Shown here one piece after another: positions 6,780 through 14,986 of a DNA stretch of 64,000 nucleotides. Each line of letters begins with the position of its first letter. The first letter of the stretch is position 1. The DNA is from Geodermatophilus aquaeductus (lineage in GTDB: Bacteria; Actinomycetota; Actinomycetes; Mycobacteriales; Geodermatophilaceae), in assembly GCF_900182545.1 (NCBI RefSeq), contig NZ_FXTJ01000002.1, positions 186,001-250,000 of the forward strand, in the 5' to 3' direction. The notes beneath the pieces were generated by a model. The model had not been told where the DNA came from. It saw only the letters and a program-made list of their open reading frames with translations, and did no database searches. The position numbers were made by a program, and so were the translations under genes.

Positions 6780-8435
6780 GTGACCCTCCCCCTGCTGGTC
6801 GCGGTCGACGACGACCCCGGCCTGCTGCGGGACGTCGAGCGGGAACTGCGCACCCGGTACGCCGGCGACTACCGCGTCTGCTGCCTGGGCTCGGCCGGCG
6901 AGGCGCTGGCCGTGCTGCGGCGGCTCGCGGGGGCCGGCGAGGAGGTGGCCCTCGTGCTCGCCGGCGAGGTGGTCGACGGCCGCTCCGGCACCGAGCTGCT
7001 CGCCGAGGTCCCGCGCTCGTTCCCGCACGCGCAGCGCGTCCTGCTCGTCGCGTGGGGGCACCTCGGCGACTCCGGGACCGGCAACGCGATCTTCGACGCC
7101 GTCGCCACCGGGCGCATGGACCACTACGTGATCCGGCCCGCCCCGCCACCGGACGAGCAGTTCCACCAGGCGATCTCGGGCTCCCTGCTGGCGTGGGCCG
7201 ATGCGCGCGGCTCCGCTCCGCACACCGTGGACGTCGTCGGGGAGACCTGGACCGGCCGGGCGTCCGAGCTGCGCGAGGTGCTGGGACGCTGCGCCATCCC
7301 GCACCGGTTCTGCCTGGCCGACTCCGAGCAGGGGCGCACGCTGCTGGCCGGCACGGGCCCGCGGACGCTGCCGCTGGTGGTCATGCCGAGCGGGCACGTC
7401 CTGGAGGACCCGAGCGACGCGGAGATCGCCCGGGCCGCGGGCTCGACGGTGGACCCGGACAGGGACCGGTACGACCTCGTGATCGTCGGGTGCGGGCCGG
7501 CCGGCCTGTCCGCGGGTGTCTACGGCGCCTCCGAGGGGCTGCGCACCCTGGTCGTGGACTCGGGCAGCCTCGGCGGGCAGGCCACGTCGAGCTCGGCGAT
7601 CCGCAACTACCTCGGCTTCCCCCGGGGGGTCAGCGGCGCGGAACTGGCCCGCCGGGCCTACCAGCAGGCGTGGGTCTTCGGCGCCCGCTTCGCCTTCATG
7701 CAGCGGGTCACCGACCTGGCTCCCGAACCCGACGGCATCGCCCTCACCCTCGACACCGGCGGGGTCGCGGTCGCGCGCGCCGTCGTCCTGGCGACGGGTG
7801 CCAGCTACCGCCTGCTCGGCGTCCCGGCGCTCGAGGCGCTGCGCGGCGCCGGCGTCTTCTACGGCGCCGCGGCCTCCGAGGCGCCGCTGGTGGCGGGGAG
7901 GGACGTCGTCGTCGTCGGGGGTGCCAACTCCGCCGGGCAGGCCGTCCTGCACCTGGCCCACTACGCCCGCCGGGTCACGCTCGTCGTGCGGGCCGCGACG
8001 CTCGCCGCCGGGATGTCGGACTACCTGGTCCGGCAGATCGAGGCGACCCCCACCATCGAGGTCCGCACCGGGACCGAGGTGGTCGACGGCGGCGGGGAGG
8101 GCTGGCTGGAACGGCTCGTGCTGCGCGACCGCGCGACCGGGACCCGGGAGACGGTCGCCGCCGACGGGCTGTTCCTGATGATCGGCGCGCGGCCGCACAC
8201 CGAGTGGCTGCCCCCGGCCGTCCAGCGCGACGCGGCCGGGTTCGTGATGACCGGGCCCGACGTGGACGCGGGCGGACGCGACCGCGCTCCCCTGCCGCTG
8301 GAGACCAGCCTCCCGGGGGTCCTCGCGGTCGGGGACGTCCGGCACGGCTCGGTGCGCCGCGTGGCCTCCGCCGTCGGCGAGGGCTCGATCGCGATCCAGC
8401 AGGTCCACCGCCTGCTCGCCGCCACGGGCGCCTGA
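6780..8435 (+). CDS. FAD-dependent thioredoxin-reductase-like protein with degenerate receiver and glutaredoxin-like domains
   Basis: Start GTG 6780 gives 551 residues; an upstream ATG at 6708 only adds arginine-rich filler. Residues 5-125 form a response-regulator-like domain: the acidic patch DDD is present, but the phospho-acceptor position is G62 (VLAGEVVDG) and the conserved Lys is R119, so it should not be phosphorylated. Residues about 148-215 look like a glutaredoxin/ArsC-type fold. Residues 230-550 are thioredoxin-reductase-like, with FAD motif VGCGPAGLSAG and NAD(P)H motif VVVGGANSAGQA; the usual redox CxxC is replaced by a serine-rich TSSSAI. This architecture recurs in actinobacteria. 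It follows the selenoprotein gene by 138 bp and may supply electrons to it (inference). Confidence 0.8.
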   Translation: MTLPLLVAVDDDPGLLRDVERELRTRYAGDYRVCCLGSAGEALAVLRRLAGAGEEVALVLAGEVVDGRSGTELLAEVPRSFPHAQRVLLVAWGHLGDSGTGNAIFDAVATGRMDHYVIRPAPPPDEQFHQAISGSLLAWADARGSAPHTVDVVGETWTGRASELREVLGRCAIPHRFCLADSEQGRTLLAGTGPRTLPLVVMPSGHVLEDPSDAEIARAAGSTVDPDRDRYDLVIVGCGPAGLSAGVYGASEGLRTLVVDSGSLGGQATSSSAIRNYLGFPRGVSGAELARRAYQQAWVFGARFAFMQRVTDLAPEPDGIALTLDTGGVAVARAVVLATGASYRLLGVPALEALRGAGVFYGAAASEAPLVAGRDVVVVGGANSAGQAVLHLAHYARRVTLVVRAATLAAGMSDYLVRQIEATPTIEVRTGTEVVDGGGEGWLERLVLRDRATGTRETVAADGLFLMIGARPHTEWLPPAVQRDAAGFVMTGPDVDAGGRDRAPLPLETSLPGVLAVGDVRHGSVRRVASAVGEGSIAIQQVHRLLAATGA

Positions 8436-8593
8436 CCTGCGGGGCACGCGCGGGCTCCTCGACGCGCGGGGTGGCCCCGCACTACGGTCCGGGGCCACCA
8501 GGGGTGCCCCGCGTGCCGTCCGTCCGGCCGGCCCCACCCGTGCCGCTCGGCGACCCGGCACCCGTACCGCGGTGTCAGTTGGGACCGTGCACC

Positions 8594-10282
8594 GTGTCCG
8601 ACCTCCCCTCCGCAGGATCCCCCGATCACCGGCTCCGCGTCGGCGGCCGCAGGTCCCGGCGTCGCCGTCCACTGCGGCCGTCGCGCCCCGCAGGTCCTGT
8701 GGTCGTCGTCGCGGCCGTCGCGGCGCTGACGACCGCGTGCGCCACGGCCGGCGGAGGTGTGGCCGCGCCGGCGACGAGCAGCGGGCTGCCCACGGCGCCG
8801 CCGCCACCGGCGGCGCAGCTGACCCCGGAACAGGTCGAGCACGCCGTCGCCTCGGTGGACGACCTGGTGGGCGACGCGATGGAGCGGACCGGGGTACCCG
8901 GTGTGGCGGTCGCCGTGGTCTACCGGGACGAGGTCGTCTACTCGCAGGGCTTCGGGGTCCGCGAGGTGGGGAAGCCCGAGACGGTCGACGCCGACACGGT
9001 GTTCCAGCTGGCCTCCCTGTCCAAGCCGCTGGCCTCCACCGTCGTCGCGGGTGTGGTCGGGAGCGGGGCGATCGAGTGGGACGACCCGGTCGTGGCCTCG
9101 AACCCGGACTTCGCCCTCCGCGACCCCTACGTCACCGCGAACGCCACCTTCGCCGACCTGCTGTCGCACCGCAGTGGTCTCTCCACCGGCGCCGGTGACC
9201 TGCTCGAGGACCTCGGCTACGACCGCGACCACATCCTGGGACGGCTCGACCAGCAGCCCCTCGCCCCGTTCCGGTCGAGTTACAACTACAGCAACTTCGG
9301 CTTCACGGCGGGCGCCGAGGCCGCGGCGGACGCCACGGCGACGCCCTGGGAGGACCTCGCCGAGCAGACGCTGTTCGAGCCCCTGGGCATGGCCGAGACC
9401 AGCTACCGCCACGAGGACTACCTGACCGCGGCGAACCGGGCGGCGATCCACGTGCCCACCGGCGACCGGACCTGGGCGGCGCGCTACCAGCGGGACGCCG
9501 ACGCCGAGGCACCCGCGGGCGGCGCGAGCTCCTCGGTGCACGACCTGGCGCAGTGGATGCGCCTGCAGCTGGGCGCCGGTCTGTACGACGGCGAGCAGGT
9601 GATCGACGCGGACGCGCTGACCGTCACCCGCACCCCGCACTCCGTCTCCAACCCGCCGGGGAGCCCGGTCTCCCGCACCGGCTTCTACGGGCTGGGGTGG
9701 AACGTGTCCTACGACGACCGGGGGCGGCTGCAGATCGGGCACTCGGGCGCGTTCAACCTGGGTGCCGCCACCTCGGTGCAGATGCTCCCGGTCGAGGAGC
9801 TCGCCGTCGTCGCGCTGACCAACGGCCGCCCCGAGGGCATCGCCGAGGCGATCACCACCGGCTTCTTCGACGTCGCGAACAACGGTGCGCTCACCGTCGA
9901 CTGGCTCACCGCCTTCGCGGGGCTCTTCGCGCAGCTCGAGGAGGAGGACGCACCGGAGACCGACTGGACGCAGCCCCCGGCGCAGCCCGAGCCCGCCCGG
10001 GCCCCGGACGCCTACGTCGGGACCTACGACAACCCCTACTACGGACCGCTCACCGTGACCGCCGACGGCGACGCGCTGAGCATGTCGATGGGCCCGTCGG
10101 ACCGGCCCACGGTGTTCCCGCTGACGCACTACAGCGGGGACGTCTTCACCTTCGAGAGCATCGGGGAGAACGCCAACGGCCTCGCCGGGGCCCTCTTCAC
10201 GGTCGGCCCGGACGGGAGGGCCTCCAGCGTCCGGCTCGACTTCTACGACCGGACGGGACTGGGGACCTTCACCCGCGGCTGA
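8594..10282 (+). CDS. Serine beta-lactamase/penicillin-binding-like lipoprotein
   Basis: The 562-residue product begins at GTG 8594, gives an arginine-rich n-region, a hydrophobic stretch, and a Cys at residue 49 in a lipobox-like TTAC, so it is probably a membrane-anchored lipoprotein. Catalytic motifs of the class C beta-lactamase/esterase fold are visible: S141-x-x-K144 in ASLSK, Y232-S-N234, and HSG in IGHSGAF in place of KTG. A C-terminal beta-sheet domain (from about residue 470, starting DAYVGTYDNPYYG) is like those often appended to this family. It is a hydrolase or D-Ala-D-Ala peptidase of unknown substrate; resistance to beta-lactams cannot be concluded. A second, shorter family member lies at 24304-25467. 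Confidence 0.85.
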   Translation: MSDLPSAGSPDHRLRVGGRRSRRRRPLRPSRPAGPVVVVAAVAALTTACATAGGGVAAPATSSGLPTAPPPPAAQLTPEQVEHAVASVDDLVGDAMERTGVPGVAVAVVYRDEVVYSQGFGVREVGKPETVDADTVFQLASLSKPLASTVVAGVVGSGAIEWDDPVVASNPDFALRDPYVTANATFADLLSHRSGLSTGAGDLLEDLGYDRDHILGRLDQQPLAPFRSSYNYSNFGFTAGAEAAADATATPWEDLAEQTLFEPLGMAETSYRHEDYLTAANRAAIHVPTGDRTWAARYQRDADAEAPAGGASSSVHDLAQWMRLQLGAGLYDGEQVIDADALTVTRTPHSVSNPPGSPVSRTGFYGLGWNVSYDDRGRLQIGHSGAFNLGAATSVQMLPVEELAVVALTNGRPEGIAEAITTGFFDVANNGALTVDWLTAFAGLFAQLEEEDAPETDWTQPPAQPEPARAPDAYVGTYDNPYYGPLTVTADGDALSMSMGPSDRPTVFPLTHYSGDVFTFESIGENANGLAGALFTVGPDGRASSVRLDFYDRTGLGTFTRG

Positions 10283-10461
10283 CCGCACGCGGGCGCTCGG
10301 CGGCCGTCCCCCGGCGCTACGGCGAGGGGCGGTCGCCGGGCACCGGGGCCGGCGCCTCGCGTCCGGCCGCCACGGCGAGGACCTCGATCACCAAGGCCAC
10401 CTCGCTCACGGCTCGCACCGTACGCGCGGCGGGTTCCCCGGCCCGGTCACGAGGAACCGGA

Positions 10462-11349
10462 TCACTGCGCGTCGGTCGCGTCGCGGGCGGTCGTCGGGTG
10501 CGGCGAGCCGGCCCAGCTGGCGAGGAAGGTCAGCGCCTGCTGGGACGGCGACCCGGGCTCGGCGGTGAAGGTGATCAGCGTCTGGCCGGGGTCGCCGGTC
10601 AGCTCCAGCCCCTCGTAGGCCAGGACCAGGTCGCCGACGACGGCGTGGTGGAAGCGCTTGGTGCCGGTGGTGTGCCAGCGGACGTCGTGCGTGGCCCACA
10701 GCGCGCTGAACCGCCGGCTGCGGGTGCTCAGCTCACCGACGAGTCCGGACAGCTCCCGGTCGCCGGGGGTGCGCCCGGCCTCGGCACGCAGGAGCGACAC
10801 GCTGTCGGCGGCGGCGCGGTCCCAGTCGGGGTAGAGGTCGGTGGCCCGGGGGTCGAGGAAGGTGAACCGGGCGTGGTTGGGCACCCGGTCGGCCGCGGTG
10901 CCGGCGAACAGGTCGGCGTAGAGCGCCCGGGCGAGCGCGTTGGCGGCCAGGACGTCGAGCCGCCCGTTCTGCACGAACGCCGGGACGTCGGGCATCGCGT
11001 CGAGCAGCCGCTGGACGCCCGGACGGACGCGCCCGCGGGCGGGACGGCGGCGCGTGCGGGCCGCGGCCTCCGGGGTGCGCGCCAGGTCGTAGAGGTGCGC
11101 GCGCTCGGCCTCGTCGAGCCGCAGGGCCCGGACGAGGGCCTCCAGCACGCTGTCGGAGACGCCGGCCGCGTGGCCGCGCTCCAGCCGGGTGTAGTACTCG
11201 ACGCTCACCCCCGCCAGCATCGCCAGCTCCTCGCGGCGCAGGCCCTTCACCCGGCGGTGGCCGCCGGAGGTCGGCAGCCCGGCCTGCTGCGGCGTGATCC
11301 TGGCCCGGCGCGTGGCCAGGAACTCGCGCAGGTCCTTGCGGGTGTCCAC
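10462..11349 (-). CDS. XRE-family transcriptional regulator with MmyB-like ligand domain
   Basis: The 295-residue protein has an N-terminal helix-turn-helix (about residues 12-80; the characteristic RREELAMLAGVSVEYYTRLERG is there) followed by the MmyB-like PAS-type domain (about 105-275) with VLAANALARALY and FTFLDPRA. In actinobacteria such regulators usually sit divergently from the SDR gene they control, exactly as here: the start at 11349 faces the SDR start at 11503. It probably represses that gene until a small hydrophobic ligand binds. The ligand is not known. Confidence 0.9.
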   Translation of the reverse strand: MDTRKDLREFLATRRARITPQQAGLPTSGGHRRVKGLRREELAMLAGVSVEYYTRLERGHAAGVSDSVLEALVRALRLDEAERAHLYDLARTPEAAARTRRRPARGRVRPGVQRLLDAMPDVPAFVQNGRLDVLAANALARALYADLFAGTAADRVPNHARFTFLDPRATDLYPDWDRAAADSVSLLRAEAGRTPGDRELSGLVGELSTRSRRFSALWATHDVRWHTTGTKRFHHAVVGDLVLAYEGLELTGDPGQTLITFTAEPGSPSQQALTFLASWAGSPHPTTARDATDAQ

Positions 11350-11502
11350 GGCACCGAGGCTAGGTCCGTCCGTCGTTGGGAGGGGGTCCCTGCCGGTACC
11401 CCCTCCCGGCAGGCTCTCCCACCCCACCGCCGCCGGGGGTTGTCTCGGTCGCAGCGAGTCCGCGGTCCCGCGGGCGCTCACACCGAGAACCCGGAGGACG
11501 AC

Positions 11503-12357
11503 GTGAGTGAGAAGAAGGTCTGGCTGGTCACCGGCGCCGGCCGCGGCATGGGCACCGACATCGCCCGGGCCGCGCTCGACGCCGGTCACGCCGTCGTCGC
11601 CACCGGCCGCGACCCCGGGCGGGTCGCCGCCGCCGTCGGCGCGCACGACGACCTGCTGGCCGTCGCCCTGGACGTGACCGACCCGGCCGGCGTGCGGGCC
11701 GCCGTCGACGCCGCTGTCGAGCGCTTCGGCCGCATCGACGTGCTGGTCAACAACGCCGGCAACTTCCACGCCGGCTTCTTCGAGGAGATCACCGCCGACG
11801 ACTTCCGGGCCCAGCTGGAGACCAACCTGTTCGGCCCGCTGGACGTCACGCGCGCCGTGCTCCCGGTCATGCGCGCCCAGCGCTCGGGGCTCGTGGTGAC
11901 CGTCAGCTCGACCGCCGGCATCGTCGGGCAGGCGTTCTGCACCGCCTACTCCGCCAGCAAGTTCGCGCTGGAGGGCTGGAGCGAGTCGCTGGCCCCCGAG
12001 GTCGCGCCGTTCGGCATCCGCACGCTGCTCGTCGAGCCGGGCTTCTTCCGCACCGAGCTGCTCACCCCGAACTCGACCCGCTACGCCGAGCCCGTGATCG
12101 ACGACTACGCCGAGCGCACCCGGCAGACCGTCACCGCCTGGACCGGGATGGACGGCCGGCAGGGCGGCGACCCGGCGAAGCTCGCCCGCGCGCTGGTGCG
12201 GCTCGCCGGCTCCGCCGAGCCGCCGCTGCGCTGGGCCGCGGGCGCGGACGCCGTCGGGACGCTCGAGCAGAAGGCGCACGACCTGCTCGCCCAGGCCGGC
12301 GCCCATCGGGAGCTGTCGAGCTCGCTGGCCCACGACGACGTCCCGGCCGGCGCCTGA
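11503..12357 (+). CDS. Classical short-chain dehydrogenase/reductase
   Basis: This 284-residue enzyme starts at GTG 11503 with GGAGGA seven bases upstream. It has the cofactor motif TGAGRGMG (residues 11-18), NNAG after strand 4, catalytic serine in TVSSTAG and the YSASK catalytic pair. An Arg in ATGRDPGR after strand 2 suggests NADP(H). The substrate is unknown. It is transcribed away from the MmyB-type XRE gene across a 153-bp control region, a common regulator-target pair. Confidence 0.92.
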   Translation: MSEKKVWLVTGAGRGMGTDIARAALDAGHAVVATGRDPGRVAAAVGAHDDLLAVALDVTDPAGVRAAVDAAVERFGRIDVLVNNAGNFHAGFFEEITADDFRAQLETNLFGPLDVTRAVLPVMRAQRSGLVVTVSSTAGIVGQAFCTAYSASKFALEGWSESLAPEVAPFGIRTLLVEPGFFRTELLTPNSTRYAEPVIDDYAERTRQTVTAWTGMDGRQGGDPAKLARALVRLAGSAEPPLRWAAGADAVGTLEQKAHDLLAQAGAHRELSSSLAHDDVPAGA

Positions 12358-12444
12358 CACCTCGCCGGGCCCGGGTGCACGAGCGCCCCGGAGGGGGTGG
12401 GACCCGGGCTAGGCTCCCGCGCACCGAGGGCGCCGAGGTGAGCC

Positions 12445-13335
12445 ATGCGGCAGATCAGCACCATCCTGGACGGCCTGTCCTACCTGGAGTGCCCGCGCTG
12501 GCACGAGGGCCGGATCTGGGTGTCGGACTTCTACACCCACCAGGTGCTCTCGGCCCGCGACGACGGCAGCGATCTCCGGGTCGAGGCGGAGGTGCCGGGC
12601 CGGCCGTCCGGACTCGGGTGGCTGCCCGACGGCCGGCTCCTGGTCGTCTCCCAGCACGACGAGCGGCTGCTGCGCCGCGAGCCCGACGGGTCGCTGGTGA
12701 CACACGCGGACCTGTCGGCGCACGTCACCGGCGAGCCCAACGACATGGTGGTCGACCAGCAGGGCCGCGCCTTCGTCGGCGACTTCGGCTTCGACCTGAT
12801 GGCCGGCGCCCCGGTCGCACCAGCGGTCCTGCTGCGCGTCGACCCCGACGGGGTGGTGACCCAGGTGGCCGACGACATGTGGTTCCCCAACGGCAGCGTG
12901 ATCACCGACGACGGCACACTGCTGGTGGACGAGACGTTCGGCAACCGCATCACCGCGTTCGACATCGGCGCCGACGGCACGCTGGCGAACCGGCGGGTGT
13001 GGGCGTCGTTCGGCGCGCTGCCGACCGACCGCGACCTGCAGGCTGCACTCGGGCAGCTGGTGGTCGCGCCGGACGGTTGCGGTCTGGACGCCGAGGGAGC
13101 GCTGTGGGTCGCCGACGCGCTCGCCGGCCGGGTGCTCCGCATCCGGCGAGGCGGCGAGGTCCTGGAGGAACTACCCGTCGGCACCGGCGTGTTCGCCTGC
13201 ATGCTCGGCGGTGAGGACGGCCGCACGCTCTTCCTCTGCACCGCGCCGGACTTCGACCGCACCGCGCGACGTGCCGCGCGCGAGGCGCACCTGCGCTCCT
13301 GCCGGGTCGAGGTGCCGCACGCCGGCCGCCCGTAG
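12445..13335 (+). CDS. SMP-30/gluconolactonase/LRE family protein
   Basis: The 296-residue product is a six-bladed beta-propeller of the SMP-30 type. The first strand has the metal-ligand Glu in YLECPRWHEGRIWVSD. The middle GEPNDMVVDQQGRAFVGD carries the conserved Asn-Asp pair, and LDAEGALWVADA the later ligand Asp. Such proteins are Ca/Zn-dependent lactonases acting on sugar lactones. A GAGGTGAG ribosome site precedes the ATG. It lies 60 bp upstream of the LLM gene and may be co-transcribed. The TAG at its end is used as a true stop. Confidence 0.88.
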   Translation: MRQISTILDGLSYLECPRWHEGRIWVSDFYTHQVLSARDDGSDLRVEAEVPGRPSGLGWLPDGRLLVVSQHDERLLRREPDGSLVTHADLSAHVTGEPNDMVVDQQGRAFVGDFGFDLMAGAPVAPAVLLRVDPDGVVTQVADDMWFPNGSVITDDGTLLVDETFGNRITAFDIGADGTLANRRVWASFGALPTDRDLQAALGQLVVAPDGCGLDAEGALWVADALAGRVLRIRRGGEVLEELPVGTGVFACMLGGEDGRTLFLCTAPDFDRTARRAAREAHLRSCRVEVPHAGRP

Positions 13336-13395
13336 TCGGAGAGCACTCCCAGACCTCAGAGGTCCGCGACACCGTCGTCAGCAGAGGGGAACAGC

Positions 13396-14406
13396 ATGGA
13401 CGTCTCGGTCGCCTTTCCGACCGCGTTGGACTCGCACGAGAACATCGCGCTCGCGGAGGAAGTCGGCTATGCGCGGGCATGGCTCTACGACACCCCGCAG
13501 AACAGTCCCGACGTGTGGATGTGCCTGGCGCTCGCCGCGGAGCGCACCACCCGGATCGGCCTCGGGCCCGGCGTCCTGGTCCCCTCGCTGCGGCATCCCA
13601 TGGTGAACGCCGCCGCGACGGCGATGCTGGCGGCGCTGGCGCCCGGCCGGGTGGAGGTGGCCTTCGGGACGGGGTTCTCCGGGCGTAGGGCCATGGGTTA
13701 CGGGGCCATCAAGTGGTCGTTCATGGCGGAGTACATCCGGACCTACCGGGGGCTGCTGCGCGGTGAGGTCGTCGAGTGGGAGGGCGCCAGGATGCAGATG
13801 CTCCACCCGGCCGGTCACGCCCCTCCCCGACCGGTCGACGTCCCCGTCCTGATCAGCGCCCTGGGACCGAAGGGCGCCGAGGTCGCGCGGGAGCTGGGCG
13901 ACGGCCTGTACGCGACCCTGCAGCTCCCCGACTTCGCCCGGGAGTTCCCGAGGGTCTCGTACCTGGCCTGGGGCACCGTCCTGGACGACGGCGAGGACCC
14001 GACCTCCGAACGGGTCCGCCTCGCGGGCGGTCCCGGCACCGCACTCGCGTGGCACGGCGCGTACGAGTTCGGCGGACAGGCAGCCGTGGCCGGGCTGGCA
14101 GGCGGAGGAGCCTGGAACGAGGTGGTGGACCGGACTCCGGAGGAGCTCAGGCACATCGCCGTGCACACGGGTCACTGCGTCGAGCTCAACGAGGCCGACC
14201 AGGCGGCGTGGGATGCGGGGGGCTCCTCGTTGCTCGGACCGACCACGCTCAGCGGGACGCGGGAGGAGGTCCGCGGCAAGCTCGCCGAGCTCGCCGACCA
14301 CGGTGTCACCGAGATCGTCTTCCAGCCGTGCGGACCGGACGTCCGCCGTGAGCTCGAGACGTTCTTCGAGGTGGCCGGTCGCTCGACGACCGCTGTCAGC
14401 AGCTGA
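13396..14406 (+). CDS. LLM-class flavin- or F420-dependent oxidoreductase
   Basis: The 336-residue protein has the luciferase-like TIM-barrel pattern: an N-terminal strand, ERTTRIGLGPGVL, RHPMVNAAATAMLAALAPGR and PVLISALGPKGAEVA. These features bind the phosphate of FMN or F420. The PPOX-fold F420-type gene starts only seven bases after its stop, which favours F420, but FMN cannot be excluded. The substrate is not apparent. The ATG is preceded by AGAGGGGAACAGC, an acceptable ribosome site. Confidence 0.88.
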   Translation: MDVSVAFPTALDSHENIALAEEVGYARAWLYDTPQNSPDVWMCLALAAERTTRIGLGPGVLVPSLRHPMVNAAATAMLAALAPGRVEVAFGTGFSGRRAMGYGAIKWSFMAEYIRTYRGLLRGEVVEWEGARMQMLHPAGHAPPRPVDVPVLISALGPKGAEVARELGDGLYATLQLPDFAREFPRVSYLAWGTVLDDGEDPTSERVRLAGGPGTALAWHGAYEFGGQAAVAGLAGGGAWNEVVDRTPEELRHIAVHTGHCVELNEADQAAWDAGGSSLLGPTTLSGTREEVRGKLAELADHGVTEIVFQPCGPDVRRELETFFEVAGRSTTAVSS

Positions 14407-14413
14407 CCGGCCG

Positions 14414-14824
14414 GTGCGGACAGCGGAGCTGCGCGAGCGTTTCTCCTCTGCCGCCGTCGCTCGCCTGGCGACGGTCCGCCCGGACGGTGCTCCCCACCTC
14501 GTCCCGGTCGTGTTCGCGGCATCCGCCGACACCGTCTGGCTGGCCGTCGACGCCAAACCCAAGCGGACGACGCAGCTGCAGCGGTTGACCAACCTGCGGC
14601 GTGAGCCCCGGTGCGCCCTGCTGGTCGACCACTACGAGCAGGACTGGAGCCGGCTGTGGTGGGTGCGTGCCGACGGCGTCGGCGTCGTCATCGACGACCC
14701 GGGCGCCCACCATCCGGGACTGGCCGCACTCGTCGAGCGGCATCCCCAGTACCGCGCCCAGCCTCCGGCGGGACCGCTGGTCGTCGTCAGGATCGAACGC
14801 TGGAGTGGATGGTCGAGTACGTGA
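14414..14824 (+). CDS. PPOX-class F420-dependent enzyme, Rv0121-like (TIGR03668 type)
   Basis: The GTG start at 14414 gives 136 residues of a split beta-barrel flavoprotein of the pyridoxamine-phosphate-oxidase superfamily. Landmarks are the opening helix ELRERFSSAAVARLATVRPDG, HLVPVVFA, the basic DAKPKRTTQLQRLTN that binds the cofactor phosphate, and LLVDHYEQDWSRLWWVRADG, which is strongly diagnostic of the Rv0121-type family. It should carry out an F420H2-dependent reduction. It follows the LLM gene by seven bases, so both probably belong to one operon. Confidence 0.88.
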   Translation: MRTAELRERFSSAAVARLATVRPDGAPHLVPVVFAASADTVWLAVDAKPKRTTQLQRLTNLRREPRCALLVDHYEQDWSRLWWVRADGVGVVIDDPGAHHPGLAALVERHPQYRAQPPAGPLVVVRIERWSGWSST

Positions 14825-14841
14825 GCAGGAGCCCGGACGCA

Positions 14842-14878
14842 CGAGAGCCCGCACGGACGTCGTCCGTACGGGCTCTCG
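14842..14878. terminator. Hairpin between convergent genes (probable bidirectional terminator)
   Basis: The arms 14842-14859 and 14861-14878 are complementary with one mismatch and enclose an almost zero loop, so the folded tip is GTC. There is no T-run, as is usual for GC-rich actinobacteria. It lies between the end of the PPOX gene and the end of the convergent EcsC gene and can serve both. Confidence 0.75.
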
Positions 14879-14986
14879 CCGGGGTGAGGTTCTCCCCGAA
14901 TGCGTCTCCACAGGTCAACGACCTGTGGTTGATCCTGGGCATAGGACCATCACAACAAGATCACGATTCGTTCACACCGCGACCGG

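Noticed and set aside
10283..10461. A small gene in the gap after the beta-lactamase-family gene
   Set aside because: The only frame here is an extension of a shadow of the XRE regulator; no start site or protein-like sequence is visible.
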